Shown here: positions 1 to 8,372 of the stretch, in pieces
Numbering within the stretch: position 1 is the stretch's first letter
How the letters are laid out: every line of letters starts with the position of its first letter
Assembly (NCBI GenBank): GCA_946479805.1
Contig: CAMLHP010000054.1
Coordinates: 1-12,444, forward strand
Direction: 5' to 3'
Source: an uncultured Gemmatimonadota bacterium
GTDB taxonomy: Bacteria > Gemmatimonadota > Gemmatimonadetes > Gemmatimonadales > GWC2-71-9
DNA length: 12,444 bases
Notes under the pieces: generated by a model
What the model was told of the DNA's origin: nothing
Database searches by the model: none
Seen by the model: only the letters and a program-made list of their open reading frames with translations
Program-made: the position numbers and the translations under genes

Positions 1-45
1 GGACCCCGCGGTGTGCTGGCGGCGTTCGCGAGGAAGGGTTACTAG
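1..45 (+). CDS. possible 3' end of an upstream gene (partial, unrecognised)
   Basis: The first reading frame is open from base 1 and ends at a TAG at 43-45, giving the C-terminal residues GPRGVLAAFARKGY. Only 14 residues are visible, so no family can be named. They do not look like the usual end of the ATP synthase delta subunit, but that is too little to exclude it. The call rests on the pattern seen elsewhere in the window, where a short tandem repeat starts right at a gene's stop codon: here the repeat begins on the G of TAG. It could also be chance open frame. Confidence 0.25.
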   Translation, partial: GPRGVLAAFARKGY

Positions 46-119
46 ACGGACAGACGGACAGACGGACAGACGGACAGACGGACAGACGGACAGACGGACA
101 GACGGGCAGACAGACGGAC
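45..119. repeat. 8-bp tandem repeat array (GACGGACA)
   Basis: Seven perfect head-to-tail copies of GACGGACA run from 45 to 100. A one-base variant (GACGGGCA) follows at 101-108, then a half unit GACA at 109-112 and a last GACGGAC at 113-119. The array starts on the last base of a possible stop codon (TAG 43-45) and ends about 23 bp before the first promoter-like element of atpA. Perfect repeats of this kind can change copy number by slippage. A frame through it would read as a repeated Asp/Gly/Gln/Thr/Arg peptide, but nothing supports translation. Confidence 0.95.
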
Positions 120-141
120 CGCTTATCCGCCTGTTGCCCCC

Positions 142-171
142 TTGCCCGGAAGTGGCGATTGTGATTATTTT
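142..171 (+). promoter_or_regulatory. possible promoter of the atpA operon
   Basis: TTGCCC (142-147) and TATTTT (166-171) are separated by 18 bp and resemble sigma-70 -35 and -10 boxes, with 3 and 4 matches out of 6. This is the only AT-rich stretch between the repeat array and atpA. A transcript would start near 178 and have a leader of about 47 nt. The -10 box lies inside the palindrome at 159-176. The weak -35 box makes this a candidate only. Confidence 0.35.
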
Positions 172-176
172 CACAA
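159..176. promoter_or_regulatory. CRP/FNR-family type operator palindrome
   Basis: A perfect inverted repeat has arms TTGTGA (159-164) and TCACAA (171-176) around the 6-bp spacer TTATTT. Its core TGTGA-N6-TCACA is exactly the consensus half-site pair bound by E. coli CRP and many Crp/Fnr relatives. It ends 48 bp before the atpA start and overlaps the likely -10 region, so a protein bound here would be expected to repress, or to act on another promoter. It has no T tract that would suggest a terminator. Confidence 0.55.
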
Positions 177-224
177 GCTTACTCCGGACCGTTCGACCCT
201 GACCCCAGGCAGGCAACCAGATCC

Positions 225-1801
<1,577 letters not shown>

Positions 1802-1802
<1 letters not shown>

Positions 1803-2674
1803 TGGCGAAGTCCACCGCGCTGAAGGGCCGGATCCGCTCGGTCCAGAACACCCGGAAGATCACCAAGACGATGGAGCTGGTGGCCACGTCGAAGCTGAAG
1901 CGTGCCCAGGACCGGGTGGTCGCAGCGCGGCCATACGCCCAGGCCCTGACCGAGGTAATTGCGGACCTGGTGACGCCCGAACTGGCGGAGGCCTTCCCGC
2001 TGTTGCGCGCGCCCGAGCCCCCGTCCAGGGGCGGGCCGGCGCGGGCGGCGGTGATCCTGCTGACGTCCAATCGAGGTCTGGCAGGCGGCTTCAATGCCAA
2101 CCTGATCAAGGAAGCTCGCCGGCGCATCGCCGAGCTCGAGAAGGACGGCTACAGGCCCGAGCTCCACGCCATCGGCCGCAAGGGTGCCGGCTTCTTCCGC
2201 TACCTCGGCTGGAAGCCGGTGACGGAGCGGAGCGACATCGGCGACAAGCCGCTGCCGGAGCATGCGGGCGAGATCGTGGCGCCTCTCATCGAGTCCTACG
2301 AGGCGGGCGAGCTGGCCAGCGTGGACCTGGTCCATGCCCGCTTCGAGAGCGCCATCGCCACGCCGCCAGCCACGGTGCGGGTTCTGCCGGTGCCGCGGCC
2401 AGAGGCGGGTGCCTCGCGGCCCGATTACCTGCTGGAGCCCGATGCCGAGTCGCTCCTGGTCAAGCTGCTCCCGCTCTACGTGCGCAACGTGGTGTACCGG
2501 GGGCTGGTGGAGACCGCAGCCGGCGAGCATGGCGCCCGCCGGACCGCCATGAAGAATGCGACTGACAACGCGGGCGAGATCCTCGAGTCGCTCAAGCGGA
2601 CCTACAACCGGCAGCGGCAGGCGGCGATCACCCAGGAGATCGCGGAAATAGTGGGCGGGGCGGCGGCACTGGAG

Positions 2675-2677
<3 letters not shown>
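1802..2677 (+). CDS. atpG: F1 ATP synthase subunit gamma
   Basis: This 291-residue protein is the gamma subunit, the rotating central stalk that couples F0 rotation to catalysis. The family signatures are clear: an N-terminal helix with RIRSVQNTRKITKTMELVA, the central Rossmann-like part with LLTSNRGLAGGFN, and the C-terminal helix with MKNATDNAGE and ITQEIAEIVGGAAAL. Length is typical. The frame is open upstream into atpA, but ATG 1802, which overlaps the atpA stop in TAATG, gives the normal N-terminus MAKSTALKGRI. No Shine-Dalgarno site is visible, so initiation probably depends on termination of atpA translation. The stop codon TAG is the first part of a tandem repeat. Confidence 0.97.
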
Positions 2678-4149
<1,472 letters not shown>

Positions 4150-4150
<1 letters not shown>

Positions 4151-4410
4151 TGCACGTGACGGTCATCTCGCCTGAAACGGCAATATTCGACGGGCCGGCG
4201 GACGCGGTAGTGGTCCCCGCCCATGACGGCGAGGTCGGCATCCTGCCGAACCACGCCCCTTTCATGACGCTCCTCGGCGAAGGCACCCTGGTGGTCCGGC
4301 AGGACGGCGGCGCCCGTCGGTTTGCGGTGCGCGGCGGCTTCCTGCAGGTAGTGGACAACCAGGTGAGGGTAGTCGCGGAGCAAGTCCAGGGAGACGGGAA
4401 CCATGCGTAA
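4150..4410 (+). CDS. atpC: F1 ATP synthase subunit epsilon, short form
   Basis: This 86-residue protein matches the N-terminal beta-sandwich domain of epsilon, which binds gamma and the c-ring: MHVTVISPE at the start, VVPAHDGEVGILPNHAPFMTLLG in the middle and FAVRGGFLQVVDNQVRVVAE near the end. E. coli epsilon has about 139 residues. The whole C-terminal helical hairpin, which inhibits ATP hydrolysis in many bacteria, is missing. The stop is a clean TAA at 4408-4410 and the next gene starts inside atpC, so this is a short natural form and not a frameshift. ATG 4150 overlaps the atpD stop (TGATG). Short epsilons of this size are known in some other phyla. Confidence 0.95.
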
Positions 4411-4999
4411 ACTGATCGTTGGTTTCACGGCGGCGGCAACGCTGGCGCTCGCCGCACCTCTGGCGGCCCAGGAGACCGGCACGCCGGTATTCAAGTCGCC
4501 ATACCGCACCTTCACCACCAGCGAGATCGGCGCGAGCTTCTCCGATGGCGAAGGCTACGAGTGGGCCCTCGAGGGCTTCTACGGCTACGGCCGCGGCCCG
4601 TGGGACGTGGGTCTTCGCGCCGGATACATGGACGCCGGCGACGGCGTGTTCCTCCTGGGTGCTGACGCCCGGACCCGGGTGGTCAACAGCAGCGAGAGCT
4701 TCCCGCTCGATGGCGCGCTTACCCTGGGCGTCGGTACCGCCATCAACGGCGGCACCACGCTGTTCCTCCCGGTCGGACTTTCACTGGGGCGGCGGGTGCT
4801 GCTTGAGGGAAGCGAGACCAGCTTCGTGCCCTACGTCCATCCGGTGATGACGCCGGTGCTTTGGGAGGGCGAGGATGAGATCCAGTTCACCCTCGGCATC
4901 GGTGTGGACATCAAGTTCACCCGCAACCTGGACGTCCGGGTGGCGGGCGCGCTGGGCGACCGCGACGGCGTATCGATCGGGTTCGCCATCATCCGCTAG
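4403..4999 (+). CDS. secreted protein, probable outer-membrane beta-barrel
   Basis: I do not recognise a named family. The 198-residue product starts with a clear Sec signal peptide (MRKLIVGFTAAATLALAAPLAA, cut before Q23). The rest alternates polar and hydrophobic residues with many Gly, Tyr and Phe, as in small outer-membrane barrels: for example EWALEGFYGYGRGPWDVGLRAGY, LTLGVGTAINGGTTLFLPVGLSLG and IQFTLGIGVDIKFTRNLDVRVAGALG, ending in a strand-like GVSIGFAIIR. It overlaps the end of atpC by 8 bp and has a good ribosome site (AGGGAG at 4389-4394), so it is probably made from the atp transcript. A hairpin terminator follows. A soluble periplasmic beta-rich protein is the alternative. Confidence 0.8.
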   Translation: MRKLIVGFTAAATLALAAPLAAQETGTPVFKSPYRTFTTSEIGASFSDGEGYEWALEGFYGYGRGPWDVGLRAGYMDAGDGVFLLGADARTRVVNSSESFPLDGALTLGVGTAINGGTTLFLPVGLSLGRRVLLEGSETSFVPYVHPVMTPVLWEGEDEIQFTLGIGVDIKFTRNLDVRVAGALGDRDGVSIGFAIIR

Positions 5000-5000
5000 T

Positions 5001-5015
5001 TGCACGCTGCGTGCA
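5001..5015 (+). other. small perfect hairpin after the barrel-protein gene
   Basis: TGCACG (5001-5006) and CGTGCA (5010-5015) are perfect inverted repeats with a 3-nt loop, one base after the stop codon. It lies just before the stronger stem at 5020-5047. The two together may help end transcription or protect the mRNA 3' end. Confidence 0.6.
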
Positions 5016-5019
5016 CTCG

Positions 5020-5050
5020 ACGCGCCCGGCTTTCGAGCCGGGCGCGTTGC
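5020..5050 (+). terminator. intrinsic-type terminator of the atp unit
   Basis: ACGCGCCCGGCT (5020-5031) pairs perfectly with AGCCGGGCGCGT (5036-5047) around a TTCG loop, giving a 12-bp GC-rich stem. It is followed by TTGCATTT, so the T tract is short and broken, which is common in high-GC genomes. It lies 20 bp after the barrel-protein gene and before the next promoter candidate. Confidence 0.75.
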
Positions 5051-5070
5051 ATTTCCAGCCGCTTGCAGGT

Positions 5071-5100
5071 TTGCGACCGGGTACTTTGCCGGGCTACATT
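5071..5100 (+). promoter_or_regulatory. likely promoter of the second barrel-protein unit
   Basis: TTGCGA (5071-5076) and TACATT (5095-5100) are spaced by 18 bp and match the sigma-70 boxes at 4 of 6 positions each. A transcript would start near 5107, giving a leader of about 40 nt that includes the ribosome site AGGGG before ATG 5148. The terminator at 5020-5047 lies directly upstream, which supports an independent start here. Confidence 0.45.
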
Positions 5101-5147
5101 CCCGCGCGCGATGCCACTGGTGGCGCCGCCGTTACACAGGGGTGCAA

Positions 5148-5819
5148 ATGAATCGCATGATTGCGGGTGCCGCCGTCGCGGCGCTGATGATTGCTGGAGC
5201 TTCACCGGCCAAGGCGCAGGTGTCGGGCCTCCCGGTCACCAACAGCGGGCTTCCCACCGGGATCGGCCTGGCCCTCGATGCCGGCTTCGCCAACGACGCC
5301 GCAGGCGGCGGATGGGCTGTCGGGGCCACCGGCAAGCTTGGCTTCAGCCGCCTGGGCATCACGGCCGCCGTATCCCGCGTCGCACCCGATGTGGGCGATG
5401 AGTTCTTCTCGGCCGGCGCCACCGCCAACATGCAGGTCTTCGGTGGCCCACTGATTCCGCTCAGCGTCACCCTGCAGGGCGGCGCCGGGTACAGCGCGCC
5501 CGAGTTCTCCTGCATCCCGCCCGGAAGCTGCGATGTCAGCGTGTGGCGCTTCCCGGTGGGTGTGGGCCTGGCCTTCACCATCCCCAATCCGGCCATGGCC
5601 ATAAAGCCGTGGATCGCACCGAGGGTGGACATAACGCGGTCCAGCCTTGATGGCACGACCGAGACTGAAACCGAGTTCGCCGTGAGCGCGGGAGTCGAGC
5701 TCAACTTCATCACCGGGCTGGGGCTCCACGCCGCCTACGACTGGGCCAACGCCGATGGGGACAAGCCTGGAATCCTCGCGGCCGGACTCCACTACACCTT
5801 TCGGGTACCGGGACTTTGA
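5148..5819 (+). CDS. secreted protein, probable outer-membrane beta-barrel
   Basis: I do not recognise a named family. The product has 223 residues with a typical signal peptide (MNRMIAGAAVAALMIAGASPAKA, cut before Q24). The mature part has about eight amphipathic strand-like segments rich in Gly and Ala, including GWAVGATGKLGF, LGITAAVSRVAP, LIPLSVTLQGGAGY, FPVGVGLAFTI, KPWIAPRVDIT, EFAVSAGVELNF and GLGLHAAYDWAN, and ends in the strand-like AAGLHYTFRVPGL. It has one Cys pair (C-IPPGS-C) in a loop, possibly a disulfide. ATG 5148 is chosen because AGGGG lies 7 bp upstream and the signal peptide starts there; the frame is open further upstream into the preceding terminator. The stop overlaps the next start by 3 bases. 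Confidence 0.8.
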   Translation: MNRMIAGAAVAALMIAGASPAKAQVSGLPVTNSGLPTGIGLALDAGFANDAAGGGWAVGATGKLGFSRLGITAAVSRVAPDVGDEFFSAGATANMQVFGGPLIPLSVTLQGGAGYSAPEFSCIPPGSCDVSVWRFPVGVGLAFTIPNPAMAIKPWIAPRVDITRSSLDGTTETETEFAVSAGVELNFITGLGLHAAYDWANADGDKPGILAAGLHYTFRVPGL

Positions 5820-6187
5820 TCTCCACCACCCTGCGGCGCACTCTCGCCGCTGCTGCGGTCCTGCTGTCGGTCACGGCCTGCGCCCAGACCTTCGATGCCA
5901 CAACCCTCGGGGTGCCGGCCTCTCTCGCCAGTGATGCGGCCCAGCAGCCAACTGGCGAGGCATTCTCGGTAACCACCCACTCGGTCCACGGCTTCTGGGG
6001 ACTGATGAAGTTCCGCTCGCCATCGGTGGAACGGGCGCTGGCCGGTCAGCTGCTCGGTGGGCAGGCCATCAGCAACGTGCGGATCAAGGTGCGGAGCAGT
6101 GTCTCCGACGTGATCTTCACTATCCTGACCGCCGGGCTGGTCGTGCCGAGATCGGTTACGGTCGAGGGCGTCGTCACCGGCCCCTGA
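5816..6187 (+). CDS. small lipoprotein, Bor-like
   Basis: This 123-residue protein starts with a lipoprotein signal peptide, lipobox V19-T-A-C22, followed by AQTF as in lambda Bor. The C-terminal part (NVRIKVRSSVSDVIFTILTAGLVVPRSVTVEG, seen as short pieces NVRIKV, FTILTAGL and VVPRSVTVEG) resembles the pattern of Bor-like and related small envelope lipoproteins. That likeness is from memory and moderate. The start is TTG 5816, which overlaps the previous stop in TTGA; no other start lies near and the signal peptide begins there. The lipobox shows it is a real gene. The function is not known from this sequence; it is probably an envelope component expressed with its neighbours. Confidence 0.7.
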   Translation: MISTTLRRTLAAAAVLLSVTACAQTFDATTLGVPASLASDAAQQPTGEAFSVTTHSVHGFWGLMKFRSPSVERALAGQLLGGQAISNVRIKVRSSVSDVIFTILTAGLVVPRSVTVEGVVTGP

Positions 6188-6191
6188 TACC

Positions 6192-6950
6192 GTGGCGCCG
6201 ATCCGCCAGGACTACTGGCGCCTCTCCCGCGCTCCGCGCTACAGCCTCCTCTTCGCGCTGCCGCTGCTCGTGCTCTACGAGGCGGCAGCCTTTGCATTGT
6301 CGGGGGACGCCATTGCCGGCGTCCGGAACGGCGCCGACGTCCTCCTCAAGAGCCTCTTCCTGACGCTGGGCGGGCACCGCGGCCTGCTGGTCTTCGACCT
6401 GATGCTGCTTGCCATCGGCGCCACCCTGGTCTTCCGCGATCTCCGGCGCAACCGCGGTGGGCTCAAGCCGGGGGTATTTCTCGGCATGAGCGCCGAGGCG
6501 GTAGTGGGCGGGCTGGTGTTCGGCGTGGTGGCGGGCACGCTCACCGCGCTGCTACTGGGCCAGGCCACGCTCCTGGCGCAGGGGGTGATGCTGGCCCAGG
6601 GTGCCGGCATGAAGCTCGACCTGCCCACCAGGCTGGTGGTGTCGCTGGGCGCGGGGATCTACGAGGAGCTGCTCTTCCGGGTGGTGCTGGTGGGTTCTCT
6701 GGCCTGGGCCGGAAGGAAGCTGCTGGGGTGGTCGCCCACCGCCAGCGGCATCAGCGCCGCCGTCATCGGCGCCCTGATCTTCTCGGCGTTCCACTACATC
6801 GGCCCCTACGGCGACCCCTTCCAGACCGGCAGTTTCGTCTTTCGCGCGGTGGCGGGACTGCTATTCAGTGGGATGTACCTCTTGAGAGGGCTTGGCGTGA
6901 CGGCATGGACCCATGCATTGTATGACGTGTTCCTGAATCTCAGCCAGTGA
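6192..6950 (+). CDS. CPBP-family intramembrane metalloprotease homologue
   Basis: This 252-residue multi-span membrane protein carries the three CPBP (CAAX protease / bacteriocin-processing) motifs: EELLFR at residues 158-163 (E158, E159, R163), FSAFH at 197-201 (H201) and HALYD at 241-245 (H241, D245). Hydrophobic spans lie near residues 18-36, 65-81, 103-122, 147-175, 186-200 and 219-232. The family includes eukaryotic Rce1 and bacterial enzymes with known or suspected peptidase roles; the substrate here is unknown. The start is GTG 6192, 4 bp after the lipoprotein stop, with no ribosome site, so coupling to the upstream genes is likely. The stop TGA is inside a heptamer repeat that continues toward the convergent gene. 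Confidence 0.88.
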   Translation: MAPIRQDYWRLSRAPRYSLLFALPLLVLYEAAAFALSGDAIAGVRNGADVLLKSLFLTLGGHRGLLVFDLMLLAIGATLVFRDLRRNRGGLKPGVFLGMSAEAVVGGLVFGVVAGTLTALLLGQATLLAQGVMLAQGAGMKLDLPTRLVVSLGAGIYEELLFRVVLVGSLAWAGRKLLGWSPTASGISAAVIGALIFSAFHYIGPYGDPFQTGSFVFRAVAGLLFSGMYLLRGLGVTAWTHALYDVFLNLSQ

Positions 6951-7017
6951 GAAGTGACAAGTGATCGGTGATCGGGTGCACCCCTTTCACTGACACCCAT
7001 CACTTTTCACTTCTGAC
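6947..7017. terminator. heptamer-built inverted repeat between convergent genes, possible two-way terminator
   Basis: On the plus strand four GTGANNN heptamers run head to tail from 6947 to 6974 and include the TGA of the protease gene. On the minus strand GTCAGAA, GTGAAAA and GTGATGG run from 7017 to 6997 and include the TGA of the DsbA-like gene, with GTGTCA and GTGAAAG following to 6984. The two arrays are complementary, so 6948-6968 and 6997-7016 form an imperfect stem of about 20 bp with two mismatches and one bulge. The loop contains the palindrome GGGTGCACCC (6974-6983). No long T tract follows on either strand, so a role as terminator is inferred from position. Confidence 0.6.
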
Positions 7018-7680
7018 CTGCACGATTGAATCCAGAATGCCGCGGAAGACCGTGATCGGCTGCGCTCCCACCAGCAGTCCCCCCTCGATGTAGAACGAAG
7101 GCGTGGCGTTGGCGCCGGAGCGGGCAGAGCCCTCGGCCTCGAACGCCACCGCGTCCCGGATGTCGGGATCCCTGAGGCACGTCACCGTTTCGGCCTGGTC
7201 CATTCCGGTCTCGGCCGCAAGCTCCAGCAGCCGCGGCGCGGGGTCTTCGAGCCGGGCCCAGGTCGACTGGGACTCGAACAGCAGGTGGTGCAGCTCCCAG
7301 AACTTGCCCTGGCGCGCGGCGCAGAGGCCGAGTTCGGCAGTTGGAACCGCATTGGGGTGCAGTTCGGTTATCGGGAAATTGATGAAGACGTACCGCACCT
7401 TGCCGGTCCTCACATACTCGGCCTCCAGCAGCGGCAGCGTCTCGAGCGCGTGGCGCCGGCAGAAGGGGCACTGGAAGTCCGACATCTCGTATATCGTGAC
7501 CGGCGCCGAGTCCGATCCCATGCTTCGGGCCGCGCGCGACGCCACGCCATCGGTGTCGGCCACAGTGACTGCGCCGGGCGGCGCCTCGGGCGGCTCAGGA
7601 GTGCCGCTGCTTCCCGCACAGGCAAAGGCAAGCAGCATGGGGAGAAGGGCCGGCGACGGCCGTCGAAGATGGATGCTCAT
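7000..7680 (-). CDS. DsbA-like thiol:disulfide oxidoreductase, likely lipoprotein
   Basis: This 226-residue protein belongs to the DsbA-like thioredoxin group (Thioredoxin_4 type). The active site C71-P-F-C74 lies in SDFQCPFCRRH, and the cis-proline loop is GANATPSFYI. It would handle disulfides of exported proteins. The N-terminus MSIHLRRPSPALLPMLLAFACAG is a signal peptide; C21 could be a lipid attachment site, but LAFAC is a poor lipobox, so a cleaved or anchored form is also possible. A Pro-rich linker (PEPPEAPP) precedes the domain. The frame is open upstream, but ATG 7680 is chosen because it starts the signal peptide and overlaps the stop of the preceding gene (TGATG). The gene ends inside the heptamer repeat. 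Confidence 0.9.
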   Translation of the reverse strand: MSIHLRRPSPALLPMLLAFACAGSSGTPEPPEAPPGAVTVADTDGVASRAARSMGSDSAPVTIYEMSDFQCPFCRRHALETLPLLEAEYVRTGKVRYVFINFPITELHPNAVPTAELGLCAARQGKFWELHHLLFESQSTWARLEDPAPRLLELAAETGMDQAETVTCLRDPDIRDAVAFEAEGSARSGANATPSFYIEGGLLVGAQPITVFRGILDSIVQVRSEK

Positions 7681-8372
7681 CAGTAGCGGCCCCGCCTCAC
7701 GGCATTGGCAGGAGTCAGCGCGATGCTGTCTCCATCGGCCGCCACGCTCCAGTACCAGACCGAGTTGGGGTCGCTGATGTTCCAGGCAGTTGCGGTCAGT
7801 CGCCACTGCTCCGTGGATGGCGGTATCCGGAGCAGCGCCACGCCCTCGCTGTCGGTGGTGTCGGTGACCACCGCACGCCCGCGGCCCTCGGTCAGCGCCT
7901 CGGCCAGCGTGTCGAAGCCCCGGTACGTGCTATTTTCCCATTCACGTACTTCAGCCCGGAGCGAGTCGATGGCAGGGTCCAGTTCGTCCCGTGCCCTCTG
8001 GAGAGCCTCCCGGGCGGCCTGGTAGCGCTGTTCGACCTGGTCATGCGCCGCTTTGGACATCGTACCGGCCGCCAGCGAGTCCCCCGCCGCGGCGCGGGCG
8101 CGGCCCGCCCTGAAGTACTCCAGGAATGGTTCGCGGTACCGGGCGAACAGGCTGTCGAGTACCGCCGTGCCCGGGCGGCTGCTTCCGGCTCGTGCTTCCA
8201 TGGTGCGCACCAGGCTGTCGCGGTCAAACGGCAGCGCGGTCACGGCGATGCCGCTGACAGGGGTCAGCCTGCCGTCGAGATCCGGAAGTTCGACCGTGAC
8301 GGTTACTTGACGCGCTCCACCACCACAGGCCGCGAGCGCCAGCAGGACGATCATCAATGAGATTCGGTTCAC
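7680..8372 (-). CDS. lipoprotein of unknown function with coiled-coil middle
   Basis: I do not recognise the family. The 230-residue product begins with a lipoprotein signal peptide (MNRISLMIVLLALAAC, lipobox L-A-A-C16). After a beta-like segment (VTVTVELPDLDG) comes a long charged helical region rich in Arg, Ala and Glu, roughly residues 75-150 (for example QVEQRYQAAREALQRARDEL), probably coiled coil. The C-terminal part is beta-rich, with GRAVVTDTTDSEGVALLRIPP, which resembles the carboxypeptidase-regulatory-like fold in general form only. GTG 8372 gives a complete signal peptide with an Arg; ATG 8354 is possible but leaves only ten residues before the Cys. GTG 8372 lies 15 bp inside the divergent gene. 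It is coupled to the oxidoreductase gene by TGATG. Confidence 0.8.
   Translation of the reverse strand: MNRISLMIVLLALAACGGGARQVTVTVELPDLDGRLTPVSGIAVTALPFDRDSLVRTMEARAGSSRPGTAVLDSLFARYREPFLEYFRAGRARAAAGDSLAAGTMSKAAHDQVEQRYQAAREALQRARDELDPAIDSLRAEVREWENSTYRGFDTLAEALTEGRGRAVVTDTTDSEGVALLRIPPSTEQWRLTATAWNISDPNSVWYWSVAADGDSIALTPANAVRRGRY

Noticed and set aside
45..119. CRISPR array
   Set aside because: The units are 8 bp and directly adjoining, with no unique spacers and no cas genes in the window.
11..202. Plus-strand open frame that reads the 8-bp array as a repeated peptide
   Set aside because: Most of its 63 residues are the simple repeat, its start is a GTG within the possible end of the upstream gene, and no ribosome site or known family supports it.
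5020..5047. UUCG loop as an extra-stable cUUCGg tetraloop
   Set aside because: The loop is TTCG but the closing pair is T-A, not C-G, so the special stability does not apply; it is kept only as a terminator stem.
4875..5147. N-terminal extension of the second barrel protein
   Set aside because: The extension would run through the end of the first barrel gene, a terminator stem and the promoter candidate. The signal peptide and ribosome site fix the start at 5148.
7681..7806. N-terminal extension of the DsbA-like protein
   Set aside because: The extra 42 residues overlap the upstream lipoprotein gene in another frame and would bury the signal peptide; ATG 7680 in a TGATG overlap is preferred.
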